NCBI GenBank assembly: GCA_009746045.1
Contig: RPFO01000167.1
Span: 2,642,648 to 2,706,647, forward strand
DNA length: 64,000 nt
Reading direction: 5' to 3'
From: Mesostigma viride
Taxonomy: Eukaryota; Streptophyta; Mesostigmatophyceae; Mesostigmatales; Mesostigmataceae
In this document: piece after piece, positions 1 to 12,100 of the stretch
Position numbering within the stretch: the stretch's first letter is position 1
How the letters are laid out: every line of letters begins with the position of its first letter
Notes under the pieces: generated by a model
What the model saw: only the letters and a program-made list of their open reading frames with translations
The model's database searches: none
What the model was told of the DNA's origin: nothing
Program-made: the position numbers and the translations under genes

Positions 1-864
1 TTCTATTCTACCTACCGTGTTGGACCACTGCCTGGCTCGACTACCTTGTTCTATTCTACCTACCGTGTTGGACCACTCCCTGGTTCGACTACCTTGTTCT
101 ATTCTACCTACCGTGTTGGACCACTCCCTGGTTCGACTACCTTGTTCTATTCTACCTACCGTGTTGGACCACTGCCTGGTTCGACTACCTTGTTCTATTC
201 TACCTACCGTGTTGGACCACTGCCTCGCTCGACTACCTTGTTCTATTCTACCTACCGTGTTGGACCACTGCCTGGTTCGACTACCTTGTTCTATTCTACC
301 TACCGTGTTGGACCACTGCCTGGTTCGACTACCTTGTTCTATTCTACCTACCGTGTTGGACCACTGCCTGGTTCGACTACCTTGTTCTATTCTACCTACC
401 GTGTTGGACCACTGCCTGGTTCGACTACCTTGTTCTATTCTACCTACCGTGTTGGACCACTGCCTGGCTCGACTACCTTGTTCTATTCTACCTACCGTGT
501 TGGACCACTGCCTGGTTCGACTACCTTGTTCTATTCTACCTACCGTGTTGGACCACTGCCTGGTTCGACTACCTTGTTCTATTCTACCTACCGTGTTGGA
601 CCACTGCCTGGCTCGACTACCTTGTTCTATTCTACCTACCGTGTTGGACCACTGCCTGGTTCGACTACCTTGTTCTATTCTACCTACCGTGTTGGACCAC
701 TGCCTGGTTCGACTACCTTGTTCTATTCTACCTACCGTGTTGGACCACTGCCTGGTTCGACTACCTTGTTCTATTCTACCTACCGTGTTGGACCACTGCC
801 TGGTTCGACTACCTTGTTCTATTCTACCTACTGTGTTGGATTACTACCTGGTTTCACAGCCTTG
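1..864 (+). repeat. 48-bp minisatellite, 18 copies, in an intron of gene A
   Basis: Eighteen head-to-tail copies of a 48-bp unit beginning ttctattctacctaccgtg, with few substitutions (c/t at the ctggctcg/ctggttcg site) and a decayed last copy running to about 900. The array continues off the left edge. Because 48 is a multiple of three and the unit has no stop in two frames, it gives long repetitive open frames that I do not regard as protein. It ends about 40 bp before the splice acceptor of the exon at 906, so it is intronic in gene A. The unit has no AG dinucleotide on this strand. Confidence 0.95.
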
Positions 865-905
865 TTCTACTGCTACCTTGTTCTATATCCCCTTGTTCTA
901 CCCAG

Positions 906-3139
906 CTGCTGGAGCAGGTGCCGGTCGACTTGTTCGCGCGCATCGCCTCGTTGCGGCAGGAAGTGCGCGTGGGGGAGCTGCAGAAGGGCATCCTGCGTCG
1001 CAGCCTGGTGAGAATGTCACACCTCATATCATAGTTATTACTTCTGTAGGAAGGACAAGGCGCATTGGTAGGGAGATGCAGACGATGATCAAATTTTAAC
1101 CCGTGTTTTTTTACAACGCGATACATCGCGTTGTAGGGTTAGAACGCGATGTATCGCGTTGTAATCTGACTCGTGGCAAACCTATTAAACATGCGATTTT
1201 TGGTCTGAAACTTTCAACATTGGTCAGAAACATCTCATAGAATTCAAGAAAAAGTCCTGGTATTTTTGGTATTTTGTTTGTGACAGCTGCAAACAATATG
1301 TACCACTGAAATCAGGCATTTTCGCGGGACGAAGGTGAAGACGACGGCGATGGCGGCAGGTAGATCTTGCCAGTTTTCGCGCGAATTTCAGTTGCTGTTG
1401 GCTGGCACGACCATGATAATGCGTTCAAAGGTTGATAATTAGGTTTCTACGAGTTTGTTGAGGTACTGGGACAAAGGAAACGTAGTTTTTTCCAGTATCT
1501 CACCCAACTTTCATGCGGAAACCCTGGAAACCGGCATACATATATATTATTACGGCAAGACTCGGGTCTGCTGCGGCACCATGCTTGGTATTTCCATGGT
1601 GTTTCGACTTCTTAACACATGTTTATTCATTCCGAACGCCCGGACTCTCGGCTAAACCGAGATTTGTGCAGACTTTTATTGGGTAGCTCCGGGCATGATG
1701 GTGCCTGCAAATAGCGTAAGGCGTGACCGTGGCTATTGCTACGGTATGCTGTATTTTCCTGGAAATGGCCTCTGCCACCGGCTCAATAGTGCTTGCAGGC
1801 GTAAGTATATCGTGTTTCTACCTAGTTTCTGCCAGTTTTCTACTTATTTCTACCGACCTCTGCCCAGCCTCTCTAAGACCGCCATCCTACTCGACCTTGC
1901 TTGCAGGTCAGCCATAGCAGGTTGCAGTTGTGCAGTATTTAGGTGCTGTATACGTCGTCAAGCCGTGCATATATCGTGAGGATTGGATGTTGATGGTTTA
2001 TGCTGCGTTGATTGTGCAAGAAGATCAGCTAGGTGCCCATAATCATGGTGTATAATCATGTGTTGTTAGCATCTTGCCACCATTTGCTAGCATGCATTCC
2101 AGCGTCATCTTTGCCTGCATGTAAGCTCATGGATCACTCAACCTATCCAAGCCTTGCATTTCACGTGCCTCTTTCTTTCAGTATTGCACGCGTTATGGAA
2201 TGAAAACCCAGCACCTCCGTTCCCACGAGGCACGTGCTCAACACGTTGTGAGAGTGGATGATGCTTTGGCTATGGCTGCCTGATTCAGTCATATTAGGTC
2301 ATCCATTCATGATGTTTGATGCATGTTTGATGCTGTATCACTTATACAACACCTATTTTCAACGTTTTGACCCTCCAAGCTCACTATGGCCCCGTTTATG
2401 GGGCTCGTGTCTTTGCGTCATGTTGTGAAGGGCTCTCATTTTTCCCACTGCGTTGTACTGCGTTGTAATTGTGATGCTAATGAACAATAGCTCCAGTGGC
2501 CCAATGGGCCTGAGTTTTGTTCCACAAAGCCTGCATATGTTGCCCATAGCTCGTGCAAGAAGCCAGATTTTTTTCATGAACCATTTGTGAATAAGCACAT
2601 GACTTGTGACCTAGGGTCAACAAATCGCGGTCATGGTTAGACCTCCCTGTATTCAAACCAGTGTATCTCTCTGATGCATTAGCATGTTGTAGGTCTGAGT
2701 AGCTCAAAAAAAACTTTGATTTATGGGCTTTCAGGAAAGTATATACATGACCATGAAAAAAAAAATTCCGTAGGTGCTATACGCGTTCTAAAAAAAGCTT
2801 ACAACACGATATATCGCGTTCTAATTAAAAAAACACGGGTTAAATATTTGACTCATTTTTGGAGTATTTGACTCAATTTGGGATGTTGGGCATGTTTCGT
2901 CTGCATGAATGTGTGTGTTACAGAAAGCCCAGCGGGCGCTTGAAACGGAGATGGAACGCGAGCTGGAGCGCTTGCAGTACCAACCAGCACCGCGCGCCCC
3001 AGGGGCACCTCAGGCATCCCCCGTAACATTGACTCCTGTCGCTTCGGATGGGAAGCGTCGGGGGGATGGGAATGATGGCGCAGGCCCGAGTGATCCGCCT
3101 GCCAAGAAATCAAGAAAGACTGAAAGTCAAATGCTGTGA
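906..3139 (+). CDS. Gene A, last two exons of a spliced gene; coiled-coil protein with basic tail, function unknown
   Basis: Two exons are visible, 906-1007 and 2924-3139 (stop TGA at 3137), joined in phase 0 across an intron of 1916 bp. Acceptors are ttctacccag/CTG and gtgttacag/AAA, and the donor is CTG/gtgaga. The first exon reads LLEQVPVDLFARIASLRQE and continues as a charged amphipathic helix. The second starts KAQRALETEMERELERLQ, which extends the helix, then becomes Pro/Ala-rich and ends in a basic nuclear-localisation-like stretch (KRRGDG, then PAKKSRK). The 5' part lies outside the window. The intron contains a TTAA-flanked transposon. I do not recognise the family; a chromatin or transcription subunit would fit a coiled coil with a basic tail, but that is a guess. 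Confidence 0.62.
1100..2839. mobile_element. piggyBac-like non-autonomous element in the gene A intron
   Basis: Flanked by TTAA at 1096-1099 and 2840-2843. The termini are inverted repeats starting CCCGTGTTTTTTTA, perfect over 14 bp. Just inside lie near-perfect 24-bp palindromes built on aacgcgatNNatcgcgtt (1113-1136, 1141-1164) and a related one at about 2800-2822. TTAA target sites with CCC-starting termini are the hallmark of piggyBac elements. No transposase is visible in the 1.74 kb, so it would be mobilised in trans. Confidence 0.7.
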
Positions 3140-3150
3140 AACACTTCGTT

Positions 3151-3192
3151 TGTAATGCCCGTTCTGCAGTTGATGCAATCCCCCACATGTAA
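3151..3192 (+). terminator. Polyadenylation signals of gene A
   Basis: TGTAA, the chlorophyte polyadenylation motif, occurs at 3151-3155 and again at 3188-3192, which is 12 and 49 nt after the stop codon of gene A. Confidence 0.55.
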
Positions 3193-3299
3193 GCCCACTC
3201 AGCCTGAGCACTGTTCCCTGATTAACAAATTAATTAAATAAGCAAGTTACACGTGGACTGTTCCCTGATTGATTAATCAGTGCATTCATTAATTAACTT

Positions 3300-3375
3300 G
3301 ATACTAGTATACCTCGGTGGGGAGGATATGTAACACATATCCCCGAGAAAGGGCATATCAAGGAGACAACCTGGG
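3300..3375 (-). mobile_element. Fragment of a type-A LINE/ORF1-element 3' tail
   Basis: Reverse-complement match to the tail seen at 25380-25440: the two adjacent hairpins (gccc...gggc and the terminal one) can be recognised, with a diverged stem at cctccccaccgagg. Confidence 0.55.
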
Positions 3376-3694
3376 CATATATCTATTCTGAGCGACAACC
3401 TGCATTCAATCTGTTCCCTGATGTTGATCGGCCCTTAATCTTTGTTAATTTGGGCCCAGGGTCCTAAATTGTGTAGTACATGTGGTGGATGGTCCGGCCT
3501 TTTGCACATGGGCACTCCACATTGTAAGTCGTGAGACAACAATTCCTGGATGCTAGAATTCCTATTGTGTTTGTGAGTTTCACACGATGGGCAGCATATG
3601 CCTAGCTTTGATCATCCTAGCCCCATGCAGAGGGATCGAGACCTGTTGATGTCGATCTTGGGGAGATCGACGTCTACTATCCTAAATAGGGAAT

Positions 3695-3765
3695 TCAGCT
3701 AGTGCTCCGCGGTCCCCCAACGGGGACACGAGACTAACTAAATTTATTAATTCATTAATTAATGC
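3695..3765 (+). mobile_element. Fragment of a type-C LINE 3' tail
   Basis: Resembles the tail at 27421-27470. The terminal hairpin reads gtcccc-caac-ggggac and is followed by an attaatt-rich tail. The stem pairs differ from the other copies but still pair. Confidence 0.55.
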
Positions 3766-3918
3766 AGAGGCCGGGAGACCTGGAGAGACTTTTTTACTGA
3801 GATCGAGACTTTTTTTTACTTTCTTGTAAACTAGCTTTGCATGCCCATGCATGCATGGAGCTCAAGAGCAGAGCAGAGCTACTTCAATTGTCCAATATGC
3901 CGTGACCCCGGATCAACA

Positions 3919-4105
3919 TAAAAAAAATTATAACATGACTCCGTTGGGAGATCATGTAGCACGTTTTCCATTAGTGTTGGTTGGGGGAGAGCGGAGCCGT
4001 GAAAACTAACTAAGCTAACTCTAATTAATATAATCTAATATCTATATAGTCTACCAAAACCCTAACTACTCTACTCAGTAAAGCACCCCTTCGATCCTCC
4101 TGGGC
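3919..4105 (-). mobile_element. 5'-truncated LINE-B copy (3' tail)
   Basis: On the minus strand this is the LINE-B 3' end: the coding end, the tagttag...ctagata leader, then atgtgctacatgatctcccaacgg... and a ttataattt tail. It is the same sequence found downstream of the LINE-B coding ends at 20820 and 22012. Confidence 0.75.
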
Positions 4106-5150
4106 CGGGGCCGGATCGACATTGTAACAGCCAACTTGCACGCTGTACAATCATGTAATAAGATTATGCACGGACACACATGTGAAATCGACTGATCTTT
4201 CTACATGAAACAGTATTTATATGCTTTTGTTAAGCGAGACAACTATTTCTGGACGCCAAGCTACAAGTTGGATCCATGAAATTCCTCTTGCACGTGCATG
4301 TGCACAGTTCTAAAGCTTGCACATGGAATTATTCAAAGCAATATTTTATAAGGGCACAGCCCTGGAGTATCACAGAGGCCTAGAGTAGCTGGCCATAACA
4401 GAAAATATCTGGTTGATGGTCCGAACACTCTCATATCGAATGGCACATATGGCTATAGACTTTGTATAATCGGCAAGGACCTGTGTATGTAGGACATGGT
4501 GATCAGCCATAAAGACAAAGGAAACAACTCCCATGTCTTTCAAGGCTTCCCTTGTAAGGGCCATCCCCCGTCAAGGAGGTCGCAATCTAAAGCTCTAAAA
4601 CCTTACCAGTCAGAAAATTGCTAGTTGTATTGAGTGAGACAAGTATTTTTGCTCCGGTGTTCAGTGCATATTATAGCATTGGCCTAGTCTTGCTTGACTT
4701 CTTCCGATGCTTCAGTGACGGCGTCGCTGACGAACCTGATAAAGGGAAACACACAGGGAAAATCAAGTCCAGGTGTACCAACCAATCAGACCAATGTAGA
4801 AATGATACCCAAGAATCCAAACAACCCACCCTACCCCTTCATTGACTGGAAAAGTGAACCCCCCCCCCCCCCCCCCCCCCGGGGGGTCACCCTCACGAAA
4901 CGGGGGGGTCACCCTTCGCATATTGGGCAGATGTGCTTGTTGAAGGTATACTAAAGCAATAGTTGTCTCGTTGATAGTGACCCCAAACCTCCGGGGCTCA
5001 CCCTCGCAAAGTGTTGCTCCCCAGCCCACCCCACCCCACCCCACTCCACTCCATCCGCATTCCCCAAACCTCTTTCCTGCCCCTCTCCCCTTTCTTCCTG
5101 GCCCCCATCTATGGCACCCATTCTCCCCACCCAGGTGCGATTCCTCCTCT
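4106..5150. other. No gene recognised; short repeats and homopolymers
   Basis: I see no convincing exon. It holds two GAGACAACTA-type motifs as an inverted pair (see the repeat at 4231-4975), a run of about 22 C followed by G at about 4859-4886, and a C-rich CACC stretch at 5020-5060. Confidence 0.5.
4231..4975. repeat. Candidate MITE bounded by inverted GAGACAACTA motifs
   Basis: The left end reads aagcgagacaactattt, and the right end (4955-4975) is its reverse complement with two changes. The same motif recurs in inverted pairs elsewhere in the window (25719-25894, 23415-23444, 55022-55585). No coding capacity. The boundaries are only motif-based. Confidence 0.4.
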
Positions 5151-5152
5151 TG

Positions 5153-5395
5153 TTAACCCCTTCCCCACCGCTCTCCCACCCTGCTTTGCTCGCAGCAAGG
5201 CCACACCAGGCATCTTGAACTTGTTTGGCCACACTTTCCTGAGACCAGTGGGACTGGGGACTTGTGCACTCCCCCAACATTCGCAAATGAACAGTATGAC
5301 AGGCAGAGCTGCGCTTGCACATCGAAGCCCATGAGACTCTGGCTCTTGTCCAAGGCATCAGACAAGCGCATTCGAGAGAGTTGCGCAGCCTGGCC
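5153..5395 (-). other. Candidate downstream exon of gene B
   Basis: On the minus strand a good acceptor (tttttccgcacag) at 5396-5397 is followed by open sequence in more than one frame. The phase left by the last firm exon of gene B (ends with two bases at 6160) would select the frame starting ARLRNSLEC. Coding character is weak and gene B could instead end at the in-frame TGA at 6157-6159 if the last donor is not used. Confidence 0.25.
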
Positions 5396-5586
5396 CTGTG
5401 CGGAAAAACATGCCACCGTTTCTAACAGCTCCACTAAAAGAACGTGTTCCCAGTACAGTCCTTACTTCTTTGTGCCGCAAGGAGTGCATTTGTGGCAACA
5501 AACACGTATAAAACATAGCTAGCACACCCCACGATGCAGATCTGGACCTAGCACGCTTCACGTGGCAAAATGGTCCATTAAGTCCA

Positions 5587-5930
5587 TACATATAGGGGGG
5601 GGGGGGGGGGATAACGTGCCAAAAGCTAACCTAAAAAGTCACTTAGCAAGTCATCAATTACTACACCCCTAGCCCCACGTTTTAGATTCCCAGCTTTAAG
5701 ATCTTAAGACCCTGGATTTTGGAATTTCAGGTTTAGGATCACAGGGCTGGTTTTGGGCAAAAGATCTTAAAGTAGGTACAAATGGCTGGTCAGTGGTATG
5801 CGATATAGATTATGTACTCAGGTATACCGCATCAGGTTTAAGATCCTATAACTCTCAACTTTAAGATCGTCAGCCCTGGATCTGATTTTAGGTTTAAGAT
5901 CGCAGCCCTTGGTCGGCGGGACACCAATCT
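5587..5930. repeat. G homopolymer followed by degenerate tttaagatc repeats
   Basis: A run of about 17 G near 5596 is followed by six or so imperfect copies of tttaagatc(g/c)N in 5690-5910. Nothing coding is seen. It lies in the 3' part of, or downstream of, gene B. Confidence 0.5.
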
Positions 5931-6159
5931 CAAACGTGTGTGTGGGGGTGTATAAGCAAGTTGCTGGCATGATCCACTAACTTGGGGAGCTTGTCCTCGG
6001 GGAGGCGCATGAGCAGCTGTTTGGTTCATTCACCAAGTAAATGAGCGCCTCATTTATCAACTTTGGAAAAGATTTTTTGATCTCTTCTCCAAATAAAGGC
6101 ACATGAGCAGCTATTTGCGTCATTCACAGAGCAAACGAAAACGCCATTCCTCTACTCAC

Positions 6160-9100
6160 TTGGAGAACTTGTCCTTGGAGCCGTGCACGATGACATACAT
6201 GAGGAAGAGAGAGGCCAGCAGGCCTGGGGGCAGGCCAAAAGAATCGACAAAAGGAAAAGCAACCAACCAAGACACCCACCAACACATGGACCGCGGGACG
6301 GCAACTGTTAGTGAAAGCCACGCCAACAGGCGCACGAGGCAACGAGAAAGGGAGGGAAAACAGAGCACAGACGGAGCAGTGCGGTGACACACAAGTTATA
6401 GGGCGAGGCCAGCAGGCATGGGGGTGCATGAACAGACAGGAGACAGAGCGAAGGGGGTGGGGACCTCGCAACAAAGTCGCTGCCCTTACAGGCAACTGCT
6501 TCGTGCTTGCTGGCCGTATGGAACCCTTCTATACTGGAAAATGACGTCATCCAGGGACCCTGGATGCCCTCTCTCCCATTGGATGCCAGCTGTGCAGGGC
6601 ACCGCCATCCGTGGTGGTGGATTCCCTACCATCATGGACTCGGGATCCTGTGGAACTGAACTGAAGGCTGGAAGCAGCACGGCCGCTGCCTATCCAAAAG
6701 CTCTACTGCTGTAGTCTCCTGCTTCTCCAGCATTGAATTGGCCACTAGGCAAGCATCCCCTTTATCCCCAAACCAGCACCCCACAATTCCAGAAACAGTG
6801 GCCATGCAGTCACACAGCCACGTGCTGCTGTTAGACCCACAGCACCAGAAATAGTGGCAGGAGTAACGTTACCTAGCACGCAACGTAGCACATCATATGG
6901 CACGCAACGTAGCACATCATATAGCACGTAACGTAGCACATCATTTAGCACGTATCGTAGCACATCATATAGCACGTAACGTAGCACATCATATAGCACA
7001 TAACATAGCACATCATATAGCACGTAACGTAGCACATCATATAGCACGTAACCTAACCGTATCCTAGCACGGCAACAAGCCAGTCCAGAACAGAATGGAC
7101 TTTTTCCCAATCATGATTCCAAATGTGTTTCCTGCACAGGCAGACGAGAACCGAGTCCTCCTGACGTCTGGGAAACTGACCTGCCCCGAACAGCACATAC
7201 AGCCCTGTGTTGAGATCCACCTCCGACGCTTGCACCCTGTCAGATAGCAGCAAGGAGAAGGTATACAGCATGGTACGAGTAAATAAAAAGCAGCATGAAG
7301 TCATGCGTCAGTGTTCCTAACAGGGCGCTTGAGCCTTGATCCTGTGGAAAGTAGACCGGCCAAACGTACAAAAGAGTACCTGGGTGCGTGAAAACCATGA
7401 TGATAGACGGCTATTTTCAGGCTCTCCCATAGGTAGACAATCCTTTGCCCTGAGCCTATGGCTAGCCGCTAACTAGGTCTTATATCAACACGTACTACGA
7501 CTGCTACTGCAACGGAGACCTGGAGATAGACAGCCATCGAGCTACCATGGACCAGAAATTCCAGATTCCTGGACTGCACTTTATATTTCTTGGTTGTCTC
7601 ATTGACAGTGCCTAGATGATAAGGTCAAAAAACAAAAAAAACAACATAATCCTTGCCTAGCCGTTTGTGGGCATGCAGATCTAGCAAAGCTTTCAGAAAA
7701 GGAAACCTTTGAGAGATGGAAGGCGTTAGGCGTTCGCGAGTACCCGCCAGGCCCTACACCTGACACTTCTATTAGTATGGCACCGAGGCAAGCTGTACAT
7801 GGGTGACAGCGAAAAGGGCACCCACCACTAATGCGACACCCATAGTCACAACTACAGCTTCGCAAGGCAAACCCCTTCCATAAAGGGGTTGGTGTCTGTG
7901 CTTGTTGAAGAGAAATGAAACGAGCACGCAATGGTGGTAGGCGGCAGGCGAGAAAGGGGGCATCCACCAGCAGTAGGACAACCGCGCGGGTTTGGGCCGA
8001 TCCCAGTGACACAAACAACCGAAATTCTCCAGATTTCTGGCCTGAGCGGGTTGTCCCATTGATAACAACCGCATGCGGGCATGAAGGGGCACCCGCCAGC
8101 GGTAGCACACAAACCACCCACAACAACCGTGCGCATGCGGGCATGAAGGGGCACCCGCCAGCGGTAGCACACAAACCACCCACATCAACAACCGCATGCG
8201 GGCATGAAGGGAGCATCGAGGGAAAATAAACACATTCGTGTGTCAAAGAGCACCCACCAGCGGTAGGACACCAGAACATGCTTGGGCCAGTGCGTCGCGT
8301 TGCGGTACTGCTCCTCTAAGTCCACGTGCAGCGCCGCATCTGGGGCGATGAAGCGGCATGACAATGGGCGCGCCATAAAAGAATGAAGTCTCAGGGAGAT
8401 GTTCATAGAAAACGTCGATAGGAAAAGTCAACAGGAAATGTCAATAGGCCTACTGCCGTAGTAGGTAACATGGAGCCCCACGCCTGGAAGGGCGCGTGAC
8501 AGTGTTCATATATCAGCCTAGCAAGTGTGTGTGTGCAGCATCGGATATATGTGCAGCGATATGTCTAGCAAGGGTGTGTGTGCAGCGACATGAGGGTGCG
8601 TGTGCAGCATAGGTGAGAAGGGGGGGTGGGGGGAGGGGTAATTACCCGTACGCCACTTGGTGGCAGCATGACATCGGCAGCACGCCAACAGAAGCAAGAA
8701 CACCAGCAGCAAGAACACCAGCAGCAGGAACACCAGCAGCGTGTCCACAGCAGCGCCGTTACTAGTCAAGAGCATACTGCTATAAGTCTACTATAAGTTT
8801 ATGGGGTGACACAATTTGCGGTCCACGTGGACCCCCCAAGCTTGAAAGTGGAACGCCATAGACAACGGGTGAAGATAATATTCAAAATGGGTGACAATAG
8901 TATCCATAATACTCAAAATGGGTGACAATAGTATCCATAATACTCAAAATGGGTGACAATAGTATCCATAATATTCAAAATGGGTGACAATAGTATCCAT
9001 AATATTCAAAATGGGTGACAATAGTATCCATAATACTCAAAATGGGTGACAATAGTATCCATAATATTCAAAATGGGTGACAATAGTATCCATAATATTC

Positions 9101-12100
9101 AAAATGGGTGACAATAGTATCCATAATACTCAAAATGGGTGACAATAGTATCCATAATACTCAAAATGGGTGACAATAGTATCCATAATACTCAAAATGG
9201 GTGACAATAGTATCCATAATACTCAAAATGGGTGACAATAGTATCCATAATACTCAAAATGGGTGACAATAGTATCCATGATACTCAAAATGGGTGACAA
9301 TGGTATCCATAATACTCAAAATGGGTGACAATAGTATCCATAATACTCAAAATGGGTGACAATAGTATCCATAATATTCAAAATGGGTGACAATAGTATC
9401 CATAATATTCAAAATGGGTGACAATAGTATCCATAATATTCAAAATGGGTGACAATAGTATCCATAATATTCAAAATGGGTGACAATAGTATCCATAATA
9501 TTCAAAATGGGTGACAATAGTATCCATAATACTCAAAATGGGTGACAATAGTATCCATAATATTCAAAATGGGTGACAATAGTATCCATAATATTCAAAA
9601 TGGGTGACAATAGTATCCATAATACTCAAAATGGGTGACAATAGTATCCATAATACTCAAAATGGGTGACAATAGTATCCATAATACTCAAAATGGGTGA
9701 CAATAGTATCCATAATACTCAAAATGGGTGACAATAGTATCCATAATATTCAAAATGGGTGACAATAGTATCCATAATATTCAAAATGGGTGACAATAGT
9801 ATCCACAATACTCAAAATGGGTGACAATAGTATCCATAATACTCAAAATGGGTGACAATAGTATCCATAATACTCAAAATGGGTGACAATAGTATCCATA
9901 ATATTCAAAATGGGTGACAATAGTATCCATAATATTCAAAATGGGTGACAATAGTATCCATAATATTCAAAATGGGTGACAATAGTATCCATAATATTCA
10001 AAATGGGTGACAATAGTATCCATAATACTCAAAATGGGTGACAATAGTATCCATAATACTCAAAATGGGTGACAATAGTATCCATAATACTCAAAATGGG
10101 TGACAATAGTATCCATGATACTCAAAATGGGTGACAATAGTATCCATAATATTCAAAATGGGTGACAATAGTATCCATAATACTCAAAATGGGTGACAAT
10201 AGTATCCATAATATTCAAAATGGGTGACAATAGTATCCATAATACTCAAAATGGGTGACAATAGTATCCATAATACTCAAAATGGGTGACAATAGTATCC
10301 ATAATATTCAAAATGGGTGACAATAGTATCCATAATACTCAAAATGGGTGACAATAATATCCATAATACTCAAAATGGGTGACAATAGTATCCATAATAC
10401 TCAAAATGGGTGGGTCATGGTGGTGAATACCTGAACTAGCACGCCTCAGACACAAGGACTGTACAGGAAAAACCTAGGCCTGCCCATACTTGTCAGCAGC
10501 TTGCCTGCCCACTCTAGTCCGAAACTGAACACACTCGACGCTCGACAGATAGCCAACAACAAGCAATAGCCATGGGCTGACCCCCAATAAGAGTGTTCTG
10601 AGGCAGGCACGCAAATAAATTACAACAAGCACAACATGAACCATCAACGTCAGCCAAACGTGTGTCACGACATGACATCTAGCATGCCCGGACACTCACG
10701 ATGGGCTAAAGTGCGCATTAAACGAGACCCAGCATGCTTCATGACCGCCGGCACACGTTACTCACATGGGCGTCTACCAGCACCCAACACAGGCGTCTAC
10801 GGGCGCCCTGACCACCAGCATCCCTTGGAAACTCAAAATGACCGAACACGGGCGTAAACAAGACCTAGTAATATGCGCCACGACCACAAGCACGCGTCAC
10901 TCACAATGGTCCGACACAGGAGTCACGGTCGAGCGGACGGCGCGCAGCTCGCCCGCCGAGTGCACCTGGCAGGGTGCGAGAGGATGGGGTAGAAAAAAGG
11001 GCAGGGAAAAATCGCTGACATGTCGATTGACGCAGAGCAAGTTGTGAAGGGTACGGTGGCGATGAGGGCAGGCGTGCAGGCTGCAATGGGCCAGTAGCTA
11101 TCAGGGGCGGGGTAGAAAGGTGAAGCAGCCATACGGGCAGAATTGGAAGAATTTAAAACTCTGATGCAGTCCCAGGGTCCCATAGGTGGCATGTTCTTTC
11201 TCCACCGCCGGGAACAGCTACCAACCACCACCTTGCACCTTGCGGCATCACATTCCTCAAAGCCCCACGAATCATGTCCGCGTGGACGTGGTGCCTTGCA
11301 ACATGCCCTTGTCCCCACCTTCCTGCACCAAAAAGGTATGGCGTCGACAAAAACGCGCCATGTGCACACCCAGTGGATATGTGCGGCAGCACGCAAGAAT
11401 TCGGTAACTAGAGTCAGCAGGGGCCCTCCCTTGTCTGCCTGACCAAGTGCTACAGAAGCCACCACCACCACTGCTACAGAGGCCACCACCATGCACCATG
11501 TCCACGTCATCGCAGGCATGTGCGGTAGCTTGTCAGCTGACAGCATGGCTACAACCAGTGACCCGCTGTCCTTTGCTCCGCACTCATTTGATATATATAA
11601 AACCACTGCCACCCACCGGGTCCACATGGATATCGTGTGTCGGATAACAAGTAATGTACCTCATGTCAGTAATAGCTACATAGCCCATGGGATAACAAGC
11701 CATGTACCTCATGTCAGTAATAGCTACATAGCCCATGGGATAACAAGCCATGTACCTCATGTCAGTAATAGCTACATAGCCCATGGGATAACAAGCCATG
11801 TACCTCATGTCAGTAATAGCTACATAGCCCATGGGATAACGAGTAATGTACCTCATGTCAGTAATAGCTACATAGCCCATGGCCATGAAACCAATCGGAA
11901 TAAGCCACCACCACTCGCCATGCCCACGTGGTCGTGGCGCCTCACGTTATGTAGCGTACAGTGCCCACAGGCCATGCCTTTGTCCCTTCGTTTTCCACCA
12001 CAAGCAGGCCACCACGCACCATGTCAACGTGGATGTGCGGCAGCTTGTCAACGCCAGGGCCAAAGATGAGCATCCAGGGCAGCAGGTAGCGGTCGCCTGC

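Noticed and set aside
17..1099. 360- and 321-residue repetitive proteins over the left-edge array
   Set aside because: The open frames result from a 48-bp tandem unit without stops; the array lies in an intron before a good splice acceptor.
8185..8406. 73-residue minus-strand ORF as a complete small gene
   Set aside because: Its middle is exon 6 of gene B; the ends are intron sequence.
8874..10411. CRISPR-like array
   Set aside because: The units are contiguous with no spacers and the context is eukaryotic; it is a minisatellite.
10923..11627. 234-residue minus-strand ORF
   Set aside because: It contains exon 5 and decayed exon-4-like pieces of gene B in the wrong frame; splice-site logic explains the sequence better.
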